A stretch of DNA of 64,000 bases, from positions 3,038,001-3,102,000 of the forward strand of contig JAVHJL010000005.1 in NCBI GenBank assembly GCA_036971715.1, written 5' to 3'. Shown here piece by piece: positions 1 through 10,082 of the stretch. Both the position numbers and the translations under genes were made by a program. Every line of letters begins with the position of its first letter. Position 1 is the first letter of the stretch. This DNA comes from Arthrobotrys musiformis. Lineage: Eukaryota > Ascomycota > Orbiliomycetes > Orbiliales > Orbiliaceae. The notes beneath the pieces were generated by a model. That model had not been told where the DNA came from, did not search any database, and saw nothing but the letters and a program-made list of their open reading frames with translations.

Positions 1-664
1 CATGGCGATATCCTCGGCTGTTGGTCGCGTCGCAGCATTGCCGGTGGGTTCACCACCACCAGCAGCACCGGCTGCATTCCCACCTGAACCTTCTGCACCG
101 CCATCTTTCCCTAAGCTATTCCCATTAACATCCGGCTTTAAGACTAGAGCCGTCGAGGCATCTGTGTTTGTCGGTTCGGTTTGTGGTTGTGATCTAAGAT
201 GTGTTGGCGGTCGCGTGAATTTAGAGATTTTGGTGGCATATGAGAGTAGAGCATCGTAGTCGACTTGTCGGGAGTGTGATGGGAACACAGTGGTCGTGGT
301 GGACTGTAGTTCCGTGCGTGCTTGGGATAGACTAGTGAGAAGGGTGGAGAGTTCGGAGTCCAGAGCGGAGGAGAGGGCGCGTAGATGAAGCAATCGTTGG
401 TGGTTTGTTTGATGTGCTACCACTATATCACGAAACGATCGAAGGAGCATGTTAGAATGATGAACAGTTATCCATTTGCCCAAAAGTATAGTGCGAGGGA
501 GGATTGTGTACCGTACGTTGCTCTAGACTGGACGAGAGGTCGTCATCTGCGGCGACGAGGGCAGCTGCGGCATCGCTGGATGGGTCATCGACAGTGACGG
601 ATTCAAGCAGCGCTGCGAGAGACGACTCGATTGCATCGAGGGACTTTTTGAGAACGGCATCCAT
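1..664 (-). CDS. MED4: Mediator complex subunit 4 (5' part, cut by window edge)
   Basis: MED4 belongs to the middle module of Mediator, the nuclear co-activator that links transcription factors to RNA polymerase II. Two exons are visible: complement(517..664) and complement(<1..422), separated by a 94-bp intron (donor GTACGG, acceptor ATATAG). Exon 1 begins MDAVLKKSLDAIESSLAALL and contains PSSDAAAALVAADDDLSSSL. Exon 2 continues with a heptad-rich stretch (HQTNHQRLLHLRALSSALDS) and the family hallmark LSYATKISKFTRPP, the block that follows the N-terminal coiled coil in fungal MED4. A Gly/Ala-rich linker follows, and the frame is still open at base 1, ending ...PTAEDIAM, which fits the usual AMxxW block being just outside the window. 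The start is the only in-frame ATG giving the full coiled coil. The family assignment is from motif recognition; the C-terminus is not seen. Confidence 0.85.
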
Positions 665-3058
665 TGGAGAGGAAGCGATAGTATTGTCGTATACTAGATG
701 GGATAAGCTATCGCTCTCGCGATCTTTTCATGGTGGTTGGAGAAGTTGACGTTGTTTGGAGGTTGAAGGAGCGAAGTTGTGGCATTGAACCCAAAACACC
801 ACACCAAAGCTGCGATGTGGGTCTCGCTCACAAGCTAAGCTCAGCTTCCCTGCTTCCAGCTGCACGCCTCGCCTGCTCCACTAAGCTACAATTTAAACAT
901 CACAGGAAAGCCACCCTTACACATGATATTGGAACCCTTTGTAACCATAAATTTGAAACTCATACAATCGAATCTGTTTTTTTTTTTTTTTTTTTCCAGT
1001 TCAAGGTGCATGGGCTATCAATGTCGAATAGATGCCTAGGTACGGAGTACCCATGATATTGATATCCATCCAGTTTTCAAGGGTTTATATGGTCTGTAAG
1101 TACCGCCATGCCTTGCAAACTCCGGATATCGAACACAGGAGAGACCTCAGAGACAAATCTAGATACTTGGGTCCAGGGGCTAATTATATCCGATCCGGGG
1201 TTAGGGTCTTCGTTCAAACCCTAGCTCGTACGATGATATCATATAGAAGTATCATTTAGGCATGGGTACAATGAAGTACTTGAGTGAAGCCCCACGCGAC
1301 AAGGGTAAGCAAACGGAAGACGTATTCACGATCCTAGAAGAACCGCTTCCCTGCTCTTGGAAGAGTAGTCCCGTGTGGCCTCATGGGAAGATGCGGCCCT
1401 GGACAATATGTTGAAGAACATATAGAGGACGCCTGGGCAGAAGGTGGCCATGGCATCACTCGCATATATCGCAATGTCTATGGGTACCAATGACCACTAA
1501 CCGTGAGTAGATCCCCCGAAAAACATTGCCATATCGGATATCATGCTACAGTATACTTGGGGTGCTAGCGGCCTGGCAATGGTTAAAGGTTTCCCCAGTC
1601 GTCGAGAACGAATTGCGACATGGGACCCTCTCTCTCTCTGCCGTTTTCGCTAGCCGCAGCTCTAGCATGGATGGCCATTCCCGGAGCCTAGCCTTCACCG
1701 GGGTTTATGTCATGCCAACAGTACGCCCTGGCTTGACAGCCGTTGTACATCTTGAATTATAGTCGAGACTGACAGCGAGAAATCGGTGAACAGTCACCAA
1801 TATGACTATCATCGTCAATCGACGGAGGTAAGTGGAGTTCTATTTGGGAATTTCTTTGTGAACAAGATGTCCATCGTTGATTCTGATTTATAATAGATTC
1901 ATAGGTTCAAATAATCCAAATGTGCAAAGGACATCATGCAGCGCAATGTATCTTGTAACTCGAATTAATTTTATTGGATGTTGCAAACTCCAAAATTCCC
2001 TCATCAGGTTTAGACCGACAGCCACACCCCGGTCAACCTTAAATGCGATGAATGGAATGCAAAGGAAAGACCTTACATACATACGAGCTACGGATTGCTT
2101 TGGTCAGGGAAGATTTAAGCGGGGCACCACCACTAGCACCACCGATGGAAGGGAGAAGGAGGTGGGGAGCTAACTAGTGACCCCCTGTGCATTGAGGCTG
2201 TGCACGCACCGAGACGAAAGGAAAGTTCACAAGCTTTCTCCACTATCTGATATCGGTGGCGGCCCTGAAAGTGGAATTAAAGTGATCGAGCTCTTTCGTC
2301 ACTGCTAGCAAAGTTGCTTGTTAGCTAACCAAGCTTTAAGTCACCAAGCTCGATAACTTTATAACCCGGGCATCCCGCTGCTCTGGATTCTTGGTAGGGC
2401 ATGGTTCAGTGAACTTTCTTCGCCTCTTCCACCGCACCGGCCTCTCAAAACGTTCTTATTATAGTATACGACAAGAAGCGACTACCATTCCCGCTAGCAA
2501 CTACTGAGCAATTAGTGCGGACATCTAGCAGAGCAAAGGAAGGAAAGCAAAAGAAAAGAAAAAAACGTGCGCATCGTGATCGAGTGTGGCGTATTTCCCT
2601 CGTCCCTCGTCCCTTATTCTCAGTCACTTCCACTTTCAAGCTTAAGCTTATTTTCCCCTACCTGCGGCAATATTAATACCAAAACCTCCCCCGGGATACA
2701 TACGTACGGGCATACGAATCGATTAATATCTTCTCCCAATTTCTATTTATTTTTTATTCATTTTTAAACTAAAATATATTTTTTCCTCCATTTGATTTGG
2801 GTTTTGGTTGTTGTTTGGTCGGCAAGTGACGAAAGACCGAGTCGACCGAGTGCTTTTTTACAGGCAGGACCCCCGCCATAGCCCATATTATATCCCACTC
2901 CTTCCTTCTCTCTTCTACTTCCTCTTCCACGACACCCTCCCACAACCACCAAAGACACCCATCTCCACGCTCGCACCCGATACAAATCAACCACTTCAAG
3001 CTTCCCCGTCGCCACTGTCACTCCACCGCACCTTCGCTCGGGTCCTCCGACCGTAAAT
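665..3058. other. Intergenic spacer between MED4 (minus) and NCS1 (plus)
   Basis: This 2.4-kb divergent spacer must hold both promoters. It carries a run of about 19 T at 978-996, a CCTAGGTACGGAGTAC motif near 1036-1050 that recurs in part elsewhere in the window, and a small inverted AGGGT/ACCCT pair near 1203-1222. A 46-codon ORF starts at 1270 but matches nothing I recognise. The last 200 bp before NCS1 are strongly pyrimidine-rich, like a fungal core promoter and leader. I see no convincing gene or complete transposon. Confidence 0.5.
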
Positions 3059-4014
3059 ATGGGAAAGAAGTGAGTGTTGCCCCTCAATCCATCGACTTCC
3101 CCCCGGTTTTTTTCTGCGCCTTGGCATTCCCTCAGCTCCTGTGCTGTACCATGTGTGCCCTCGGTTCTCTCTCCTTAACGCCGACATTCTTCAGCCTCAG
3201 GGTCCTTTCTCTCACGCGATCCCGACAGGCCCGACGAACTTGCCAAAAATTTATACTGTAATTTTCTTAACATGCTAACGTGTGGCTTTGCGTCTAATTA
3301 GCCAGTCCAAGCTCTCCCAACAGGAGATTGATGATCTCCAGAAAAACACACATTTCGATAGAAAGGAGCTCCAACAATGGTACAAAGGTGAATAACTAGC
3401 TGCTTCCCGAAGGACGGCATGTTGTGGTATAGCAATAGTAACCGGTGGATTCGATCTTAGGCTTTTTGAAGGATTGCCCAACCGGCTCTCTTAACAAGCA
3501 GGAGTTCCAGAAAATCTACAAACAGTTCTTCCCCTTCGGCGACCCGACCAACTTCGCTGATTATGTCTTTAACGTCTTCGACTCCGATCATTCCGGGACT
3601 ATTGATTTCAAGGAATTCATCTGTGCTCTGAGCGTTACCTCGCGAGGGACTCTGGAGGACAAACTACAATGGGCTTTCCAGCTGTACGACATTGACGGTA
3701 ACGGTGAGATTTCGTACGATGAAATGCTCAAGATCGTCGAAGCGATTTATAAGATGGTACTTACGCTCCCCAACTGACGATTTACATCTAAAATTGAATT
3801 AAACAGAAAACTTGCGCTAACGTGTAAATTTTAGGTCGGCACGATGGTAAAACTACCTGAGGATGAAGACACCCCGGAAAAACGTGTTAGAAAGATCTTC
3901 CGCATGATGGATAAAGATGAGAGTAACAGTCTCACACTGGAGGAGTTCCGCGAAGGCAGCCAGAGGGATCAGACTATCGTCTCGGCGCTGTCGCTCTATG
4001 ATGGATTAGTCTAG
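3059..4014 (+). CDS. NCS1: Neuronal calcium sensor 1 / frequenin
   Basis: NCS1/Frq1 is a myristoylated EF-hand calcium sensor; in yeasts it activates phosphatidylinositol 4-kinase (Pik1) at the Golgi. The model is join(3059..3069, 3302..3387, 3461..3756, 3835..4014), giving 190 residues, exactly the family length. The 11-nt first exon encodes MGK; spliced to exon 2 it gives MGKNQSKLSQ, with Gly2 and Ser6 fitting an N-myristoylation signal. EF-hand 1 is degenerate and carries the Cys-Pro dipeptide (residues 38-39) typical of the NCS family. Canonical loops are EF2 D73-E84 (DSDHSGTIDFKE), EF3 D109-E120 (DIDGNGEISYDE) and EF4 D157-E168 (DKDESNSLTLEE). All introns have GT/AG ends and the frame closes. 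The only soft point is the tiny first exon, which is supported by the conserved N-terminus. Confidence 0.95.
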
Positions 4015-5132
4015 GACGGTCATGATCTTTCGGTTTGACTTCTTGAAGCCCACCAGGAAACGCCTTTATGGCAACGGCCTGTCTACACCCCCGCCACCTG
4101 ATCCATCGACTACCCGGACCCCATCCTACCGCAAGTGCATTTAAAAAGCGGTTTGCTATTGTTGTTTCCTTTTCATCTATTTTACGGTCTTTTTGACGAA
4201 ACACGTCTTCTTTTTTCTTAAATGCCGTACTGAGAATCTGGATTGAGCCGCTAAAAAAACTATACTTGAGAGAGAGAAAAAAATTGGCAAAAAAAAATTG
4301 AATCAGCCCTTGGGCCGGAGTCCAGAGTTATTCCCCGGGAGCCTTTTATTAGCAGCTGTTTGTGCTATGCTATTACTGTTGTCGTTCTTTCTTTTTACTA
4401 TTATTAAATAACCTGGAAAGAGGAAGAGATCCTAAGGAGAGAGCAATCAGCGAAAAGACAGGGATTCCCCGAGACCATCTTTTCTTCTTATATCGTTTTC
4501 AGGTCGCTATCAGACAGAGGCCCACGACAATTGCTACCTTTTTCTTTATTTCCTCCTTTCTCTCTTTTCTACAACGTTTGTTTCTTTTTCAGTTCGTCGC
4601 ATGCACGCTGCTATTGAGGACATGATCATAGAGAATTCAAATGCAAGGAACATTGGATATACCCCCTCCAAAATACATCTTTCTTATATTCTATATATCA
4701 TGCCCGATCGTGATACCTCGTCAATTGCGCGTCTAACAATTTTGAGGCTAATTCTAGACAAAACTGTGCCCATGCCGTTACGAGTACTGACATATCGCTC
4801 CCCGCTTGACTGACCTCTCCATTGACACTTCCCCAGGAAAGTTTGTTTTAATAGATCTACGATGCTGACTGGATACTAGGGGATAATCGCAGTATTTAGC
4901 CACGTGCGTGCTTCCTTCCCACTGCCAAAACGTGGATCTTGCGCATCGACAAAATATCTCGGGACGGTGATCACCAGTGCACTACGAAATAATACGGAAA
5001 TGTCTCGATATATATTGAGAGATTGTATCCTTGACGATACAATTTGGCACAGGTTACCCCCTCCCATCTTGACTCCCGGGTAACATTCCACTTCCACCCT
5101 ATCAATTCACTTTTAACAGGCAGCTATTCACA
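4015..5132. other. Intergenic region, NCS1 3' side and promoter of the deaminase-like gene
   Basis: This stretch holds the A/T-rich 3' flank of NCS1 (short A- and T-runs around 4200-4300) and the presumed promoter of the next gene. A CACGTG core sits at 4902-4907 and a TATATAT run near 5010. No further coding signal was seen. Confidence 0.4.
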
Positions 5133-7248
5133 ATGGAGTCCTCTTCCAATTCTAACCAAGGTGATGGAAATCCCCAACCATTACCCGGAATAAAGCTCCC
5201 ACCACCAGTTGCGGTTCAAAGAGCACCCTTCGACCTCCGATGTGCCGACCTCCCATTCTTTCTAAACACACTACACCACCTGGAACGCGCACCTGTATCC
5301 TTCCCCAACCGTCGAGGAATCAACGACGGATCGGTATGGCCATGGAACCCACGCGCGGACGTAAAAGCCCTCAACCTCATCGCTCAAATCCTCACCACCG
5401 ACACAACATCCCACGGCCTCACGGTAACCAGTCTACGCATGTTAGCCGACAAGCTACAAATCTTCTTCGTCTCCTCCAGGCCGTTTGGGGATGAAGAGAA
5501 CGAGTATTTGGAGACGATGGTGAAGATGATTAGAGCGGTTGCCAGGGCGCGGATGAAGTGTAAGAGTAACAGGCGGGTGAGGTATGAACAGGAGGAGCAG
5601 GAGATTTGTGATACGATGTTGGGGGTTGTGGTTGTGGGGTGTAGGAATAGGATTATTGATATGCTTGAAGCGATTGGGAGGGAGGCGCTGGCTGATGGGA
5701 TTGATCATAATGATGTGGAGGAAAATGCGTACGGATGGGAGGAATTGTTGGATCATGCGGTGGCGAGGAAGGAGGACGAGGAGGTGAAGACGAATCCGGG
5801 GTGGGAGAACTCGGAAAATGGTACTGCCAACGGTAGGACCGAATTTCCGGATGCTCCTAACCCAGAGGGGAGAGATTGGGAGATTTTCCAAAAGAAACGA
5901 GAAGGGCAGAATCAGAGGAGCAGGAAAAGAGCCAGGACTAAGACTAAGAGTCGGCCCAGGAGTACAACCGGAAGTCCAAGCCGGCCCAAGCTCAGGCCGT
6001 GGCAAGAAGAGCTTCACCATATCTTTGGAAAACGGATTTTCAAGGGTGCCCCAGAGCCCGGACCTCCGACGTCCCATCGCACGCGGGATCCCGTTATTGC
6101 AAAGCCAAGTGAGGAGAAGCCGGTTGGGAAAACGACCAGAGTAAAGGCAGCTCTTGAGGAGATCCTAATGAAGGGGAGTCACATGGCCCAACGGACGCGG
6201 GGTCTGACACCTAGGACACAACCACAGATAAACCAACTTCAAGGCAATTCGAGCACCGGAAATTCAGCCAACGGAGGCCAGGCGACCAGGCGAAGATTAA
6301 GGCCCGCGGATATCAAACGGGGGGTCATCACATATTTCCTGGCTTTAAAATGGAAAGACCTCAAGAGGGAACCTGACTGGAAGCTAGTGAAGTATATCAG
6401 GTTCGCTGATATGCTATGTGATCAAACGACTAGGATTCGGAGTATGGTCGGGATTACGGGCTGGCAGCTTGGACGGGCGCAAATGGTTGTGCAGTATTGC
6501 AAAGCTGTGGATATGGTCGTGAAAAGGGCCTCTCAGAAAAGATTTGCACGTCTCCTGTCGAACTTGGAAGTTAATGTGGGTGCTTATACAATTAGCCATA
6601 TTCGATATATTGAAGAATGCACGAACTGCCGAGGTCGAATATACTAACATTTCGGAACAGGAAATAATAGCTCCAAAGCAGAAACCCCTCCCTAACGAGT
6701 TCCCACTGCCAACAACCACAGTCCTCGGGGTCCTCCAGTGGATTGAAAGATCATATTTCGCCAAACCCCCATTGATAGACGCTCGAATCCTCAAACGCGT
6801 CTACCCCAACGCCCAACCAGATATCTTATGGCAATACCGCCCTGAGGCCGCCGGATTCTACATGCACCCTGAAGTCATCATGGCGAACTACTTCTTCCAC
6901 ACCTGCGATCACTTCAAACCTTCATACCTGGCAATCGGCTCCTCCGGGGTATGTTGTTGGGCATGTGATTTCTATTCTTCCCTGGTACACGATACCCTAG
7001 CTTCCGATGACAACAATTCATTCGACGGGGAGGAGCTTTATAAGTCTGGGTGTAATGGGACCATTCCTCCAGGGAGCTGGTGGCATTTACCTCGTTGCGG
7101 GGAAAAGGACAACGAATTGAGGTTCCAAGTCATAGCGAAAGTGGAGGATAGCATAGCGGAGATCGTACAAAGGCTCAGGTACGCTGCCTGTATGTCTACC
7201 AACGGGACGGATTCATCTACGGATGTAGACCTGGAGGCACTAGATTGA
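5133..7248 (+). CDS. OTT_1508-like deaminase domain protein (predicted)
   Basis: The model is join(5133..6575, 6661..7248), 676 residues. The 85-bp intron has donor GTGGGT, a perfect TACTAAC branch site and acceptor CAG, and the frame is kept; an alternative donor at 6570 would drop two residues. Residues 1 to about 230 form a mostly helical N-terminal region of no recognised family. Residues about 230-400 are a polar, Lys/Arg-rich, probably disordered linker. The C-terminal part shows an HxE motif (H550-P-E552) and, 28 residues later, a CxxC (C580-W-A-C583) inside AIGSSGVCCWACDFY. This arrangement and the preceding helix resemble zinc-dependent deaminases of the fungal OTT_1508-like group, where HxE plus CxxC hold the zinc. 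The Pro in HPE and the lack of Pro before the CxxC are departures from the classic HAE/PCxxC form. Substrate is unknown; many fungal members are lineage-specific and of unclear role. Exon 2 is certainly coding; the family call is by motif. Confidence 0.6.
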
Positions 7249-8661
7249 GAATGAATGGCTCACTCGAGGAACTGGGAACTTCTCTTTTCCTCATCCTTCT
7301 TTTGGAGCGGTTTGCATTGGTTAAAGCGGATTTGAGGCCGGTATTTGCGCATCATCGTGTACTTGTAGTGGATATCAGATTAATCAAGGCAGAGCAATGC
7401 ATGTCGTCTACAATTGCGCCCAAAATGGAAAGTAGTGGAGTGAAATGCAACATCTCCAACACACAAAGCAGATCAGAAGACTTCCATCCATGGAATACCT
7501 CCCTCATTGATGTTTTAACCTCGGTAGTTATTATTATTTAAACTAAAAGCTGACGCTCCAATCGGAACGAAACCAAGACACCTCTCGCGACCAAAGTAGA
7601 AATATCAAGAAACAGCCTTCTTTGGGCTGACTTGAGTGTATGATGTCTTGGCACTCAATAATTTGTTGCTGGCGATGTGGAGACCATGGATCCATGGACC
7701 AAACAGTGCACAGCACACGTTCATTTTTGAGCAAACCGGGATTTCGGCATTGAAATCAAGGGTGTCCCGGCGCTTGGGGACGTGATGATTCCTTTAGGGA
7801 TCTTATTGAAGATTGTGGAGAGAGCTCTTGGGGAGGGGTTTGTTATTTGTGGGAAGTCAGCGTTTTTGAGAGGAACCTGGTGTTTTTGCCATGAGGGGTG
7901 TGGGCTGCCGTGGATTTCGATTGGGAGAGGTTCTTCGTGAGATTGTTTGGGGGACTGAAAGTGGTATAGTTGCATCTGGCCCCTATTCCGATATCCCGAG
8001 ATCCTCCCTTCGAAAAAAATTATTATTCTTGAAGTTCAAAAAATTCTCCTTGATGGTAACAAAAAGAGAGGAGAGGAGGCGACACGAAGGAGGTACGTAT
8101 TCATCGCGTCGGCCTTAAGCTTTTTCCCATCTCCAAAGCCTTAAAATAAAGTTGACAGGGGCAGACACCACATGCGGCTACCCGAAAATAGGTCGTTTGT
8201 GGTAATTTGAACCCAGCTTCGTGTTGCCGTACATGGTATATTATGAGACACACTTTTTTTCTTTATATGCAAGGATGCGCTGGTCGTGATGTAATGTGAT
8301 GGACTGGAACAGGAACTCTGGGATTGTATTGGTCGTCATGCTGTACGAGGCCAGCGAAGCGGGATACATTTTGGGAAAGCGCTGTGGGGAAACAAAGCGG
8401 GTTTCGGACAGTTCACCGCGTGCTGGCAAGTGGTTCGAACAGAACGGGCTTTCCGGCCCCCCCTTTGACGCAGCTTGGTGAGGAGGTATATATGGTAAAC
8501 GAATCCCCCCGTGATTGTAAATATTCCAGAACCACGGATAATTCTTCTATCAATATCAAGATACTTCTCCCCATCTACAGACTACCCTATTTGGTATAAC
8601 TATTAAACCTCCCCTCAGCCGGCAGCCTATACATTTATATATACAATCATACAAACCAACA
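7249..8661. other. Intergenic region with an unassigned coding-like block
   Basis: After the deaminase-like gene there is no clear complete gene for 1.4 kb. One plus-strand reading frame is open from 7731 to a TGA at 7938-7940 (69 codons without a stop). It encodes DFGIEIKGVPALGDVMIP and, later, a Cys-rich WCFCHEGCGLPW, which looks more protein-like than random sequence. It has no ATG at its start and no convincing upstream exon, so it may be a decayed exon. The last 80 bp before 8662 are TATA-rich (TATATATAC near 8635-8643) and fit the promoter or leader of the next gene. Confidence 0.3.
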
Positions 8662-9186
8662 ATGGCATCGAGACACGTATCACACAAACCAACCATGGCC
8701 CCGACAGTAGAATACTCCGCCTCAGAGAGGAGCACAGACTCACAGCACTCTCACACCCCAGAACCACACCCAAACCAGCAGCAAATAACCCCAACCCAAC
8801 TAACAATCCTCATCGACAAATTCTGCAACTACGCCACCGAAGTCGCGCTGAGGATTCGAAAGGCCGCGAGGGAGGGTCACGTCGTTCCCGTGGAATTGAG
8901 TAATATCCCCGAAGCTACCGCCAAACTCGTCGGATTCCTTCGCGGGCTCAAACCCGCGGCTGGGTACTTCAAACCTGACTTCACGGAGGCGTTGTATCTC
9001 CGCGTCCTCGGGATGCAGAGGGATTACCAGGGACTCAGTCATAATGTTGATCTCTGGATTTCGGGACAGAGGGCGAAAAAGATCGTGAGGTTTAAGCCGG
9101 TGGATCCGAGCAAGTTGTATTCGAACCGGGAGGGTAGAGAACACCCATATCTTTTCTCCATGGTTGGCGCGAGATCGGTGCTATGA
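8662..9186 (+). CDS. Hypothetical protein, 174 residues
   Basis: A single uninterrupted ORF starts at the first ATG after a TATA-rich leader. A second in-frame Met lies 11 codons on and could also serve. The first 45 residues are rich in Ser, His, Pro, Gln and Thr and look disordered. From about residue 46 there are amphipathic helices (TQLTILIDKFCNYATEVALR, then IRKAAREGHVVPVELSNIPE) and a basic C-terminal part with KKIVRFKPVDPSKLYSNREG. There is no signal peptide, membrane segment or known motif. I do not recognise the family. Codon use and the absence of stops favour a real gene; an intron near the 3' end cannot be excluded. Confidence 0.55.
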   Translation: MASRHVSHKPTMAPTVEYSASERSTDSQHSHTPEPHPNQQQITPTQLTILIDKFCNYATEVALRIRKAAREGHVVPVELSNIPEATAKLVGFLRGLKPAAGYFKPDFTEALYLRVLGMQRDYQGLSHNVDLWISGQRAKKIVRFKPVDPSKLYSNREGREHPYLFSMVGARSVL

Positions 9187-10082
9187 TTCCAGCCAACGGG
9201 ATGATAGTATGATGAAAAGGAGGATCAGATGGATGGAGAGCCAGATTACTTCATACTTTTATACGGCACTGTTCGGAATATGCATCATTCAGTAACTCGG
9301 GCCGAGGGCTTCACGAGCACCCTTTCCAGGAGGTCATCCACTACTTCCGCCTGGTTCAGTGCCAGACTGGCGTTACACAATCACTAGGGCACATATATAT
9401 CACAATACCACCATGAAAATATTGACGTCGAGCATATTCCCAAAACGCAACGGAACGCCGAGTCAGGCTATAAATTTTGGTGGGGATCCGGAAGGTGGGC
9501 TGGTACGATAGAATTTTGAAGAGACGGGTTCGCGTAACTTTTTGTTACGACTATAATGCTTTAATCAATCCGGGGCGTTGGGCGGTATCGTGGTCTTCAT
9601 GTATATATAGAAATACAAATATCAGATTCAATGCAATTACGATCAACGTACTCTTCAAATGAAAAGGCTTCGAATCACATCAGATAGATTTCTTGCGGTG
9701 TCTGGTTTGAGACAAATTAGATAGCTGTTCAAAAGTCTAGTAAATCTCTCAGAGTTACAAGGTTCGTGCTGTAGGAACGGCACAGCTTTTGCAGCAGGCT
9801 AACGTTATAACTTGTATATTAGGTTATATCAAACCGGCTTAACATGTTTACAAGAGGTTCTCCGACGTAGTTATGAAAAAGAAGCGAAATATGGGTTATG
9901 TTATATGAACTATCATTACAAGCTTTCTATACTATAAACTAAAAATTAAGACCAAAAGATCAAGAATTAAAAGACCAATAAAATGCCCGCGAACCGCGAC
10001 CAATATAAATTACCATAAACTTATAAAAAAGACGAAACCCATAAATCCCAAAAAGATATATGCGCGCTATCCTCCCGCTCAA
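9187..10082. other. Intergenic region, 3' side of the 174-aa gene and of the ABC transporter
   Basis: Two 3' ends converge here. The right half (9830-10070) is A/T-rich with AATAAA-like stretches on both strands, as expected for fungal polyadenylation regions. No coding signal is seen apart from short chance ORFs. Confidence 0.4.

Noticed and set aside
1196..1224. Telomere-like GGGTTAGGG as an internal telomere repeat
   Set aside because: There is a single short copy, not a tandem array.
5454..6077. 207-codon minus-strand ORF inside the deaminase-like gene
   Set aside because: It is a shadow of the plus-strand coding frame, which is longer, spliced and motif-bearing.
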